In this document: positions 22,701 through 33,472 of the stretch, one piece after another
Layout of the letters: every line of letters begins with the position of its first letter
Position numbering within the stretch: position 1 is the first letter of the stretch
Source of the DNA: Agarophyton chilense
Lineage: Eukaryota; Rhodophyta; Florideophyceae; Gracilariales; Gracilariaceae
Direction: 5' to 3'
DNA length: 64,000 nt
NCBI GenBank assembly: GCA_030374765.1
Contig: JARGXX010000100.1
Coordinates: 1,178,001 to 1,242,000 of the forward strand
Translations under genes and position numbers: made by a program
Notes under the pieces: generated by a model
What the model was told of the DNA's origin: nothing
The model's input: only the letters and a program-made list of their open reading frames with translations
Databases searched by the model: none

Positions 22701-23207
22701 GTAGAGCTACAACACCAGCGAGCTGGAAGTAGGCTGTAAGGCCACTACTCTCCAGCGAGGGTGAACAGTGCAGCTGTAAAACGTTGGTGGAACGTAGGTA
22801 CGAGACGGCTCGTGAAGTGGTTGGGGGCTGACTATCTATTATAGCTCGTCTGTATCTACGGTTAAGGAATCCTAAGCGAGGAACAGAATAGTCATGGTGC
22901 CCATGTTGTCTCTTTTACTTGGAGTCGGCGCTCACCTCTGGTACACTATATACTGTGTGCCAGGGTGAGTGCCCAAATAAATATATAAATAATACCCAGT
23001 GGTCAGCCACTTAGCCAATCCACTGTATGTGTATGGTCCCTAATGGACGTCTAGCTACAAAGGGTAGTAAAACCAGCCACGTGGATCGCCACTACATGCG
23101 CCGTTGCAAGCCACTCCACTCGTGATACCACGTGTCCCACTAAGACAGTCTGCCTCTAGGCATCCTATGCGGGATGCCGTTTCATATCACAATGTTGATG
23201 ATATCAC
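22701..23207. other. about 500-bp insertion in the gag of gypsy C, LTR-like
   Basis: This block interrupts the gag of C between the capsid-like part (right) and the knuckle (left). It has no open frame worth naming. At 22940-22975 it carries tacactatata...gtgccagggtgagtgccc-like sequence, resembling the TATA-hairpin core of LTR A at 86-118, and a 7-bp hairpin (ggcatcc/ggatgcc) at 23159-23177. I infer a solo LTR of an A-related family, but could not find its duplication. Confidence 0.4.
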
Positions 23208-24045
23208 TCACTTATGAGTTCCAACCGCGACTTCGCGAAAAACCAACCTATCGGATTCCCCGACATAGTAGAATAGTACACTCGCGTTGCCCACGTTGTG
23301 GGGCTTCTGTATGCGAAATCCCTTTCGAAGTTTCTTCTCCTTGGGTTCCTCCGATTTCGAGTTCTCACGTGTAACTCTGGTGTCGGGACCCTTTGAGTGC
23401 TTCCTTTTTAGCTTCAGAGTTGCGCACTGTACGAAGTGCACTTGAGCTGCAAGGTTAGCTATGGTATTCGCAAAGACCTTCAAATCTCTCTTCTGCTCCT
23501 TTTTCCAAAGGCGCATCTGGTCCATTACGATTTGTCTAAGCTCAGGTGGTTCCAGTTTTGGCACGAGTTTTACGACCAGTTCCTCGCATTGGTCCTTGTC
23601 GTTGATGATGCTTGAAGCATTGTACTCATCCAGTGCGGCGATGATTCCTAAAACCAAATTCTCCGCTGCTCCAGAAGGGTCTCTTAGCATCACTTTGTAA
23701 CGGACTCTGGATATGGCTTCCTTCACGCGGTCGCTGAGATCTCGGATAGTTGACTAAAGGCCACTGTCGAACAATTTCTGAACGGCTTCGTCCGTGGCGT
23801 TTTCTGATGATGGTGCCTCTTCGATGCGTCCCAACATACACAGACTGTGCAGTAGTCTCGGGATCATGCATTGTCTGATGGATGCGGCCTTGATTCTCTG
23901 ATTCGGTGCGCGTCCAGCATTGATGTCGTTTACACGTTCGGTGTACGCGGCAAAGTTTACTTCAAATTGAATAAGATCTGGTTGAGACGCGCCAGCCAGA
24001 TTCGGGGGGGGGCTGAATAGTGTTCACGATTCCGTACGACGACAT
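23208..24045 (-). pseudogene. gag: Gag of gypsy C, N-terminal and capsid-like part
   Basis: It starts at an ATG at 24045 (MSSYGIVNTIQPP), matching the T start MASNYGLVSVVQPP. A run of nine C on this strand (24012-24004) shifts the frame. Homology continues in another frame (QPDLIQFEVNFAAYTERVNDINAGR) and then in 23208-23726 (VKEAISRVRY...LVLGIIAALDEYNASSIINDKDQCEELVVKLV). Other stops interrupt it near 23755. Confidence 0.8.
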
Positions 24046-24080
24046 AGTGCTCCTGTGTGGTCCTGGTACTCTTTGACCTC

Positions 24081-24091
24081 TCAAAGCGCTT
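24081..24091 (-). other. primer-binding-site position of gypsy C
   Basis: On the - strand the 11 bases directly after the 5' LTR read aagcgctttga, identical to the 11 bases after the 5' LTR in T (37600-37610). It lacks the usual leading tgg. Shared position and sequence in two diverged elements argue for a functional priming site. Confidence 0.65.
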
Positions 24092-24390
24092 TGCTGATCA
24101 AAAGAGATACTGGATTCTACGCGCCGCGCTATCGTGCGGGAAAGAGAATAGGCACAAAACCTTGAAAGTTCCGTCCAAGGATGCCTCCGGACTCGATATC
24201 TTCAATTGTGTCCGGGCTTTTATAATGCCACGTTCGGGCAGATGCCCAAAGAGGGTCCTGCCTCTTTGGGCTGCTATAACTCAACTGCTTTTGGTTACGA
24301 AAGTGCTACTTCTACACTACGACCTAATACGGCTAGGCCGTTCGAATTAATGACCAATCTAGCCAGCGCTAGTATGCGTAGCCATCAGCA
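24092..24390 (-). repeat. 5' LTR of gypsy C
   Basis: This is the partner of 17702-18000. On the - strand the TATA box tataaaag lies at 24224-24217. An 11-bp perfect hairpin (gcccaaagagg/cctctttgggc, 24244-24271) lies just upstream of it and an imperfect one (24173-24192) downstream. It is followed by ttccc at 24391-24395. Confidence 0.9.
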
Positions 24391-26018
24391 TTCCCGGAAT
24401 AAATAACGTGTAGGCAGATATGCTTTCGCGATGGGCGGTACAACCAAAGCAAACAGCGCACACTGCAAATATTGGACGCATATGTGCCCTTGTCGCAGCA
24501 CCGATCAACCCTGGAATCGAGGAGAAATTCGAAGCGCCTTCTGCACCGGACATAATCGAGTTCCAGCGCCGTAATGAATCTAACACATCAAAGAGAGTCT
24601 CTAAGGAGACGGCGCCGTGGCGACTGACTACCGGAGAGATCTGCATTCCAGAACAGGATGCTGATCTGCGACTTCGCATTCTTATTGCGGCTCACAACGG
24701 TCGTGCAGGTCATAGGGCGTATGATCCGACATATGCTTCAGTAGCGAAACATGTCTGGTGGCAAACCATTCGAGAAGACACCAGAGAGATCGTCAAATCT
24801 TGCTTCCACCGCATCGCCACTGAATCTGGCGCTACCGTGCCAATATCACTCGGCCACACCCTACATGTAAAGAAGCCAAAAGAGATCATCCATTTCGACT
24901 ACTGTTACATGTCACGAGGCGAAAACGGAGAACTGTATACACTAATCCTGACGGACGACTTACCGGGATATGTATCGTTGAAGGCGACATCTCAAGTAGA
25001 TGCAGACACAACTGCCAGAGTTTTGATGGATTGGTTTGCCTTGTTCGGGATAGAACAGTCATGGATCTCCGATCAAGGCAGTCACTTTAACAAAAAGCTG
25101 ATAAAGTGCCTCGCAGATAAGCTGAAATGTAGTCATCGTTTCACACTTCCTTACTACCCATGGATTGATGGATATGTCGAAGGGGTATGTTTTGAGCTGC
25201 TTCGGACTTGTAGATTTCTCTTATATGAGTTTCAGCTACCGCAGTCTGCATGGGCATCTGTCCAACCACTAATACAATCTTCCCTCAAAAACTCGCCAAC
25301 GCGGCGGCTCACTGGCAAGTGTCCACTTACTGTATTCTCTGAACTTTCACAGGACTCTCATCCGACCACTATTTCGCGACACATGAACGCCACGAAGGTT
25401 TCGTGTATCTCTGAAGAAAGAGTTCGAGCGCTGGCGGTGCAGGAGAAGATTCTGATAGCTTTGGACAAAGTACATCGCGAGTGCGCAGATCGCGCTAAAA
25501 TGCAAAGAAAAGCATCAGTTGAGTCTCATAACCGAAGAACCGGCATTCGACTGATTAACTTTTCGGTCGCCGATTTTGTCCTTCTTGGCGTCCTACAATG
25601 ATGCGTGAACTCAAAGACCAGCCTGAAATGGCGCGGGCCTTTGCGAGTTACGGCATGCAGAGATCACTACGTATTCCAGGTGGAAGATTTGTTGGACTTC
25701 AAAAGGGATTACGTTCATGGGCGCCGCTTGAAGTTCTTTAGAAACAAAGAATTTGAAGTCACTGAGGAGATCAAGCACCATCTGGCTTATCAGGCTAACG
25801 AACTGATGGCAATCGAGGTATTTAAGGACATTCGTCGTCATAAAAGACAGGTACAGATACTTTTGAAGTGGAGAGGATTTACAGAGGAAGAAACCGACTG
25901 GGTCGGATTTGATTCCCACCAGCAAAACGTTCCGATCTCCTTCGCGAGTACATCGCCGAAGTGAAACAGTCCGACAACCAAAGACAGCGCAGAACCGAGA
26001 AAGCGATTGACCTCTAAT
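24391..26018 (+). pseudogene. pol: gypsy relic B, right part: integrase and chromodomain
   Basis: It continues relic B after element C. It begins in the RNase H end (an ADML motif with the preceding Trp changed to TAG), then has a long open stretch 24420-25601. The zinc domain is near 24680-24800 (AAHNGRAGHRAYD ... CFHRIA, with the last Cys lost). The core has Asp in HFDYCYMSRGENG (24895), Asp in WISDQGSHFNKK (25070) and Glu in DGYVEGVCFELL (25175). TGA near 25599 interrupts the GPF module (SLKWRGPLRVTACRDHYVF). The chromodomain is VQILLKWRGFTEEETDWV (25850-25900). A frame change near 25935 follows, and the frame closes at TAA 26016-26018. Confidence 0.85.
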
Positions 26019-26649
26019 GACCAAAGAATTATTTTGGCCATGGGGACTTTTGATAGCGCGTGCGCTACATAGGCCTAAGCAAATGTGCGTAGCCCAAAAA
26101 GTCGAAATTTCCAAACTACAGAACTGTTCAAACTACAGTTTTTGGACAACGTGTATCACATGACAGAAAAGGGACACGAGGAGCAGGAAGTCATATTGAC
26201 AAAGGAGAGGGGTCACCAAATACACACAGTGGAGTGAAAGGGTACGAGTACGTTTTATCAGAAAGCAAAACACGACTGCCAGCAGGGTGAAAGGGCAGAA
26301 CACTACCGAAAGTAAAAAAACGCTGATATAGAATGCAAATAGCGGCCAAACGCAACAGAGAGGACGATCAAACGGTAGAACGCAAAGCGGAAGGAGCAAC
26401 CGCTACTTAATCACCTCAGACAGACAGTGAGCGAGGCAGTGGATGGGGGAGAGGAAAAAGCAACTCCGGCAACACGCAACGCCAAATACCCTCGTAAACT
26501 GACCGCTGTGAAGTTCAACTTCCCCGGGGTATCCCGTCTCCCTTCGCCCTCAGCTCTCCCCAACATTGAACGACCCAATCCCCTCTTACAGCATTCTTGT
26601 TTGAAACGTGTCATGGCCACCAGCGATTCTGCGAGAACAGTACAGTACT
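26019..26649. other. 3' tail of relic B (LTR remnant) and unassigned sequence
   Basis: At 26041-26047 tggggac matches the purine tract before the 3' LTR in C and T. The following ttttgatagcgcg resembles the C LTR start tgttgatggctacg, so an LTR remnant starts at about 26048. Its other end is not visible. From about 26100 to 26650 I see no gene or repeat. Confidence 0.4.
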
Positions 26650-27208
26650 ATCGAACTGCCAGAACAGAGGCAGAGTAAGAAATAAAATAAAGCCCACGCC
26701 GACGGAATAAGTGCGACGGCGGTGGGCGGGCATCCCCAGAGAAGTTCTGAGGGATTTCGGTGCCTGGTATCCCTTGCATGTTTTGCGATCCGTAGACAGT
26801 CCACGCCGTCCTTCCATCAGCGTCTGCTATCAACACATGAAAACCATCCAATCTATTCTCTGTATTGGTCTCTATCGTCATGTCGCTGTTTTGTACGGTA
26901 TTTATGCCGAAAAATCTGAGCTTTCCGGGGCCATGGTCGACAACGCCAAGTTCAAACCTGTCATTAAATGCTTCAATGAATTATTTCGCCCTGTTGCCAT
27001 CACCAGCTTTCTTCAGGTCGTCCACGATTTGGGCGACAATTAATACCAACTTCCCTCCTTCCTTTTTATAGAACTGTTGATAGATGTTTTCTGATGTCAC
27101 TAACCCAATTTCTTTCATCACTGTATCAGATTCATCCTGGCACTTGTTGTTTAAATTAATTAACCCATAGGCAGCAGGAATTAGGAACCAAGCATGAGTA
27201 GCTTTCAT
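26650..27208 (-). pseudogene. pol: reverse transcriptase fragment of relic F
   Basis: AAYGLINLNNKCQDESDTVM, then FYKKEGGKLVLIVAQIVDDLKKAG, corresponds to the copia RT segment around the catalytic YVDD, here IVDD. A frame change follows, and FELGVVDHGPGKLRFFGIN continues the thumb region. About 180 residues in all. Confidence 0.65.
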
Positions 27209-28557
27209 AGTTCTTTCCTTGGGCGGTCGGAGATAGACTTCTCGCTTACCTGGAACTGTCTGCAGGAAGGCAGCGGTATCAACAGCCTTATAAAAACGTC
27301 CAGCCTTCTAACGATGCAATTCTTTCTAGGATTTCTAGTCCTGCTGGAAGACAAGTGGAACAGTCCTTGCTTGAAATAGGCTTTAAGTTGTCCTCATTCC
27401 CGTGAGAAGCAATACAGGCTTTCAGTTTAAGCCACCTGTCGCCATTGTGCTTAATGTTATAGAGTTTGTGGCTGCTGATAATATTGTTATCTTGGGGTAC
27501 ATGCCTTCGTTATACTGGTGTAGCCATTTGAGTGAAGCTTTCTTCTTCCTTGATATATGCGTTATGTACATGATACTGGTGAAATCCTTGGGAATGGTGC
27601 TGCGGGAATGGATTATTCCCAATATGCTCAAGCATTTTCTTCAACACGGTTGCCTCTATACTTTCCACTTGAAGTGGTTTGGCAGCCTGACTTGAGCTGG
27701 CCCGTAGACTGTCCGTGTAATTCCACAACTCCTTCGACATATCCAGTACCTCAGTTTGTCTATCTTCATACTTAATATTGACTTACTCATTCTCAGCTTC
27801 ACTGTGAAGGACACCAAAATAAAACGTGTCGTCTAGTGACCAATAGATCTCAACACTTTCACAAACATCAGAGTCATTTCCAGGTGTGCTATCAACCATT
27901 TGTGAATCCGGTTCATCGTGGGTGTCAGTGGATATCTGCACGTCGGGTGGCAGCAAGTTATCAGTGCCATTTGATATACAGTTGGTGTCAAGAACATCTT
28001 GCACTAACTTTTTCAGTACGATTGCTTCGAGTGACAATCTTGTATCCTCGAAAGAAGCCTGCATTGTGCTTCCATTGACTCTGGGTACAGTTACTATTGT
28101 TGCAGAGATTTCGAAACATAAAACAGTTAAACGCAGAGTCCATTGTACACGTTTGTCCATGTCACGTTTGACGAACACTTCGACTGAATGGCCAGCGTTC
28201 AAGGCCATTAGCGGGGATAACCTTTAAGTGTGATATGCGATTGAGTTTGCACCGTGTTAGAAACTCTTGCTGTGCTGTAATGACATCATCCGGCAGCAAT
28301 ATGCTATGTCTTATGCTATTGAGAGGTTTGGTAAAACGTTTTTCCATCTCAAACGTTAACAACTTGTCTTTGCCGTACAAGTCATTTGAGATGGTCACTC
28401 CATTGCAAGCTGTTCGAGTGGGGTTCAACTGATCTCCCGGGGGTGCCTTGAGACTGAGGAATACACTGCGAATTATCGTGTGTTTTGAATTGATTGAGTT
28501 CTTTGCATGTCGTTTCGGTGCAACAGGGTGCAGGGGTATGCCGAGCGAAGCGCTATA
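27209..28557 (-). pseudogene. pol: integrase C-terminal and pre-RT region of relic F, poorly conserved
   Basis: Several open pieces (27783-28208, 28162-28428, 27510-27740) sit where the end of integrase and the linker to RT are expected. One includes SIRHSILLPDDVITAQQEFL and another is acidic (QISTDTHDEPDSQMVDSTPGND). No diagnostic motif remains. I infer the assignment from position only. Confidence 0.4.
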
Positions 28558-29460
28558 TTAGCTGAATACACCAACCAAGAATGCGTTGTCTGTTCTTATG
28601 GCTTGGGAATACCAGAACTGGGCTATCCAGCTCTCTTTAAATCCATTGACAGCATCATCAAGTGCCGTAGTTCGCACCACCGCGGCCGTGGAGTATCTTG
28701 AAACTAAGTCCAGACTGTAGAGAATGCATAATTGATGGACAAACAAAGAACCGATTCATATAACTTCATTGAATGTTTGCGATAGCGTCCTTATTGAAAC
28801 TTTTCTGGTAGGCGGGAGAACCGCTGTAGATCAAAATGAGTTGCAGTTTGCAACAACATCTGCCGGGTACTTCGCAACAGATCTGTTCTGCAGCCGGTTT
28901 CTCTGAAGCAGCAATTTAAAATCGTAGCAACAAGAATGATCAAATAGATGCTTCTGGACCTTGTCCACGATTGCTTGAACATCACACCACGGACACTTTT
29001 CTAAAGTTACAGCCGATAAACAATGAAATGTCGAGCCAATGTACTTAACGTTTGTCGTACACTTCTCGACAGAAATGTAGCTTAAAAACCCAACATCTGT
29101 GATCGAGATAGAGTCCCATTCTTCGGAGGCTAAGATACATAGTGCATTGTAGCCTATATGAACAATGCTGGATCGACGAGTTTCATTCCCCTCGATCAAA
29201 AATTGCGAGGAGCCCTCAAGAACTAGATGGGTGATCTCCATTTGGTTGCCATTGTCAGACTCTACCTTCAAGACCATAGATCCGAGAATTTTACGGGCTG
29301 CACTGGCGTGAGCGCCAGTGCCATATTTAGATCTACCGTGGCCAGACAACACGGTGGAAATCGGGTGCAGAGTTGCGTTGGAGAGTATACCGAGCTCTTC
29401 TGAGAGCAACTGTAGCTCTAATTGCCCAATACCCGAATAGAGAGCTCCATGGTCAACCAA
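28558..29460 (-). pseudogene. pol: protease-integrase region of relic F
   Basis: 28831-29460 is open for 209 codons. VDHGALYSGIGQLEL is the protease site with His in place of the usual Thr/Ser (D-H-G). Further on, YGTGAHASAARKILGSMVL and HLVLEGSSQFLIEGN follow. The integrase zinc domain spans KHLFDHSCCYDFKLLLQRN to VANCNSF. 28558-28746, in another frame, holds the core: YSLDLVSRYSTAAVV (first Asp) and AIRTDNAFL (second Asp). Confidence 0.7.
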
Positions 29461-29616
29461 CGGGCCGAGATGTTATCGGAAGCATTATCTCGATGACTTG
29501 TACCACAACACTTTCGATATGTACTTTCGCTTACGAACTAGACTATCGATACGTCCCTTCGTCTACGCAGAATCTTTCTCACTTATGACTGATAGAGAAA
29601 GTCAAAGTCCTTTCTC

Positions 29617-30706
29617 CTAATCGGTAGGATTTGTTTTACGCGACATTAAACTGTTTACGCTACTGACTAGGGTCAGTACGCTAGCGCTCAGTCCTTTTCG
29701 CCTGTTCTTGCGAACACCTGGAGCACCGGCGATCTTTGGTAGGCACAAAACCGACCCCCCCTTTCCCCGAGTTTGTCGACACAAGGCGTTTGGAGATCGA
29801 TAAGTTAGATACTTGTCCGTTTCATCCAACGAAGGTCGTGGAGTTGAAGGATACGATCTTCTTGCTGCTATTGAACATACGTCCAGTCCAATCTCTTTTA
29901 CGAGACGAAAGATGCAAAGACGTGACAGACGCATCGAGACAGAGTACGTGCGAAGGCAGCGAGACGTTGTCGCCGTGATTGCGTTTCCAATGGCCACATT
30001 TTCGACACAAATCACAGGGATACTTAGGCGTGAGAAATATGGTCTTTCCTCCACGATCGGGGCAAGGATTGGTGCGAGGCCGAACGTTTGCAGAGCTCTC
30101 AGACAGGGGTTGAGGCTTCGGTTAGCCAGTTGCATCATCAAATTGGCGTAAGACGGATGCTATGTTCTTGTACTGCAGCGTGTTGAAATAGCCCGTCGTT
30201 GTATAGTTTGAAGCCAGGGTTCTGTCAGTCGCCGCCGCCGCCAAAACAAACACACGTTGTCCGTTTTCAACTCTAGAGTTTGCCAACAGCATAATTACTG
30301 TAGGTGCCTCCGGCAACTTGATATTTCCTGACTGTGTGTTGAACTTCTTGGCTTTAGCTTCGAAACGATGCTCAAAATTGGCAACGATGCCGGCACGCTT
30401 GACATAGAACAGTGCAATAGAACTTGTGTAGACCTCACTAACAACAAACGAGGAGTCTCTTTCGTAGATAGTATTGACAATGATATTCGAAGCAAAATTT
30501 GAAGCGATTTCAGCGTCGTAGCTGGTAGAGCAAAAATCCCGTGCACGTTCGTAGAGTGGCGACTTGAGCTTAATGCCACGAAGGTGTTTCGGTATCTTAT
30601 TGGAGTTGATGTCCAGAAGCCTATCATGAAAGGAGGTCCATAAGGACAGGGATTCAGCATAGTCGTCTTGGTTGCCCTTAGCGTCAGTCCACGGGACATT
30701 CTTCAT
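29617..30706 (-). pseudogene. gag: gag-like region of relic F
   Basis: 30122-30706 (194 codons) and 29617-30141 (174 codons) overlap in different frames. A Cys/His cluster resembling a zinc knuckle (CRKCGHWKRNHGDN) appears in a third frame near 29980-30010. The first part (WTDAKGNQDDYAESLSLWTSFHDRLL) would be the N-terminus of Gag. Family placement rests mainly on its position upstream of the protease. Confidence 0.5.
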
Positions 30707-32076
30707 ATATCAGGAGAAACGATGGCACGAGAGCGTGCTAGACAAAGAAGTAGATGCTGGTCACATGACTTAGTAGTGAACAGTATTCGGGTACTAGGGA
30801 GATACCTGAGGCGTACGCTGAGGTCCACGTCCTTCGTCGGAGTCAGACAACCTTGAGGTGCATCGACTTGTGTTTATATGCGGTCCCAGACAGCCAATGT
30901 GTCTGTACATGGTATACAACTACTAGGCTAAATGGATGCAAGTAGTATTACTTCTGTCGTGCATATTACTAGTGCTCTCGTGCAACGGGGTGTATTCTAG
31001 CGACACATTTAATAGGAAGTAACCGGATGCCCAGCGACTCCAAATAATTTCAAAAACCTGCGAGACAACTGATCGTCTGGTACTTAACTCATTTGCTTTT
31101 TGAGTCCATAACGACGCAGTATGAACAATTGATTTTTATAAAATGAGCTGGTCTGTTAACAACAGAGGAATATACGCAATAAAAGTGAATATCTGTTTGT
31201 TCTCCATAAACGTATGTGTAAGCCAGTCTCATATTCTTACAACTTTCGACAAGCAACACATTATCAGATTCTGCTCGAGAAAGTTTTAAACCGCGCATCA
31301 ACACCATCTTATAAACAAAATCTCTGTTATGGGCGTAATATGTTTTCATGATTCCGTATCATAATTGTCCGGAACCATCTCTGTATATCACTGCATCTCT
31401 CCTGTTGTCCGTTTGAAACAATCTGTGTCCTTCAAATATTAAGTTGATATCTTTCTTTCCCGGCCACCACTTGTATCTTGCAATGAACTTGAGCTTTTTA
31501 AACTGGTCTTCATACTACAATACCACCAATTGCTTTTTTTTACAGCTGCTTGTGAATTTTATTCCAAAGTAATGTTACACCTAAGAAGTGCCTTCATTCC
31601 GGAGCAGATTTAGTACAATTGACCCAAATCATCTTTTTCTGGTTTACGAAGTTCAGATTGTTTCCATATACCATCAAGTTCGGCGGCATCTGCGTTTTTG
31701 GCAAAATTGCTTCCGAGATCATTCGTGTCAATGAGTTCCTTGATGTAATTTTCTTTGCTTGAATTGGAACAAAAGCTTTAAAGAAGATCCGGTGAAGTTA
31801 TAAGTGGAGTGGGTTGCTCGCCGGCGCATTGAGTTTCAGTGGGTAGATCGAGTTCCATGCGGGATTTCAGAAACGGCGATGCAATCGCTCCAATGTGTCT
31901 ATTTGTGTGATAGTAAGGTCGCTTTGTAGCTTTATGAAAAGTTTCGTTTTTCTTAGTGAATCCTTCCCAGAAGCATCTAAACTCTTTTAAACAGTCTCTA
32001 ACATGATAGTGTCCTGTGCAGTTTTGTATTTACGGAAAAACAAAAGCTGCTGTAGAAACCTCTAGATTGTTCCGTA
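30707..32076. other. decayed, AT-rich retroelement-like sequence without intact genes
   Basis: 1.4 kb with no convincing gene. On the - strand an 86-codon open piece (31089-31349) and short open runs near 31560-31760 have a flavour of old polyprotein, but no catalytic motif can be named. Near 32018-32050 lies a copy of a hairpin repeat also found at 58705-58745. Confidence 0.4.
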
Positions 32077-32309
32077 TGCTGACCGAAATGTCAGTAGAGA
32101 AAAAGTTCGATGACTTGGTTTACTAAAGCAAGCCAGTTTGTTGCGTCTTAAGTACTGAATCCGCCTCCCTAGTGTAGAAGGACTTGACTCGCTACTAGTA
32201 CCCAGCCATTGGTTGCATGCTACCTAGCCTAGATGTTGCGTGGCCTGCTGTTGACTCAAAACGGTCTCGGGACCCTTTTGGGATTACGCGTGTGTCCGAG
32301 TGCGTCACA
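32077..32309 (-). repeat. 3' LTR of gypsy E
   Basis: On the - strand it starts tgtgacgcactcgg directly after the purine tract aaagaggggag (32320-32310) and ends ...ggtcagca. It aligns with 58483-58688, which has a deletion of about 27 bp near the opposite end. Confidence 0.75.
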
Positions 32310-32320
32310 CTCCCCTCTTT
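32310..32320 (-). other. polypurine tract of gypsy E
   Basis: aaagaggggag on the - strand directly follows the chromodomain stop and precedes the LTR. The same 11 bases precede the 3' LTR of gypsy D at 61047-61057. It is the expected plus-strand primer. Confidence 0.7.
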
Positions 32321-32679
32321 CAAAGAGAAAGTTGTTTTCGAGTCATTGCAACCAAATCTGCCAGAGCGTATTTCCGCTCAAGCAGACGGCGAAACACTAC
32401 GAGACCATCCTTGGCGATCCTTTCGATAGGTTCCACAGTGTCTTTGTTGTGTGACAAACCTTTCCACCCCACGTAGACTTTCAATCTATCTGTATTTTCT
32501 ACCAGCTTCATTAATAGCGAGACAGGCATTCCCAATTCTGATGTCAAGACATGACTCAAAATACAATCTCTGTCAATGGAGCTGTCGCGATAAAACTTTG
32601 ATTTGATTCCATGTACTTCTTCTGTAGAAACATTTCGTAAATCATCGACTTTAAACCCATAGTCGTATGAAATCCGCAC
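32320..32679 (-). pseudogene. pol: chromodomain end of gypsy E integrase
   Basis: The product has TDRLKVYVGWKGLSHNKDTVEPIERI, a chromodomain core (V-x-W-K-G-L...E-P), close to that of gypsy D (KVRVRWKGLSFTEDTLEPLERI). About 60 residues of integrase tail precede it. The frame differs from the upstream integrase piece. Confidence 0.75.
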
Positions 32680-33457
32680 TATCCTTCTTGATCTTCTCCA
32701 TCACAAAGCCAGTTTCTTTCACCGGCATGAAAATCTTCCCTTGTGACTAGAACATAGTCGCCTTCGATAAAGTTCGGCGAAAATCCTCGAGATGCTTTCT
32801 GACGAGATAAAGCTCTGTTCTTCAACAAATTTCGTTGCACGAGTGGATGCAGTTCAACGACGTATTTCGTCAGCTGTTTAACATTCAATTCATGTTCCAG
32901 AACGGTCCTCTTGACAGTGACAGACTTGAACAACGTATTTGGGAGGAACTTTCGAAGCGGTGGTGTCGTACCCATGCCCAGAAAGACAGCAACACCGGCA
33001 ATGTTACCACGGTGCGGGGATACGGTATTGTTCAGAGAGCTTCGGACAGTCGGAAGAAGATCAGTCCATTCTTTGAAATCCATCTGCAGTTCCGAAGTCA
33101 GAGCTTAAATGATTCTCAACACTTCCTTTCCAAGACATTTTACTGCGCCATTGCTCTAAGGCGTGTATACCAACGTGAAATGGTTGGGAACGCGCAAAGA
33201 ATTGACCAGCAGTCAGAGGGTTTCGTTGCGGTAACATGTCGGTCCCTCGGACACCAGAGATTGTGGGACTGCAAAAGCCGCATACCAGTCGATGAATGCG
33301 CTAGCTGAATTTCCGCTGAGGTGTTTGGGAACGCAAACAGCAACATGTAGTGACAATGGTCGTCACGAAGCATGAGGACATACTTCTCTCCAGTCCCGCT
33401 TGGACCGATCTCCAGGTAGACAAACTGGGGTAAATCATACGGAGCGCTACCGCACAC
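32679..33457 (-). pseudogene. pol: integrase core and C-terminal part of gypsy E
   Basis: Two open pieces in different frames. 33140-33457 begins YLEIGPSGTGEKYVLMLRDDH, where the first catalytic Asp of relatives (HFD) has been lost. A frame change near 33300 leads to the second Asp region, also degraded (LVSEGP for SDxG). 32679-33083 holds WTDLLPTVRSSLNN to FIEGDYVLVTRED. The integrase cannot be active. Confidence 0.7.
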
Positions 33458-33472
33458 TGCTAGTACAAGAGT

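Larger units (their letters stand above)
17702..24390 (-). mobile_element. Ty3/gypsy retrotransposon C, complete insertion on the minus strand inside relic B
   Basis: It is bounded by 299-bp direct repeats (17702-18000 and 24092-24390), each starting TG and ending CA, and flanked by the 5-bp duplication ttccc (17697-17701 and 24391-24395). Read on the - strand the order is 5' LTR, gag, PR, RT, RNase H, IN, chromodomain, 3' LTR. Relic B resumes in the same codon once C and one ttccc are discounted, which fixes the edges. C belongs to the same lineage as T (similar gag start, primer-binding site, chromodomain). It is dead: stops, a homopolymer frameshift and two apparent internal insertions. 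Confidence 0.93.
26650..30706 (-). mobile_element. diverged Ty1/copia-like relic F, minus strand
   Basis: On the - strand, gag-like sequence (30706-29617) is followed by protease and integrase (29460-28558), a variable region, and RT (27208-26650), which is copia order (PR-IN before RT). Many stops and frame changes are present. No LTR pair was found on either side. It is clearly different from copia 1-3. Confidence 0.7.

Noticed and set aside
15972..26018. Repeat-induced point mutation (fungal RIP)
   Set aside because: Some nonsense codons fit C-to-T change, but others are transversions, indels are frequent, and the near-identical array T would be expected to be heavily mutated.
30122..32454. 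Host gene candidates in the AT-rich interval
   Set aside because: Every longer open frame is either retroelement-derived or without motif, splice pattern or conservation that I can point to.
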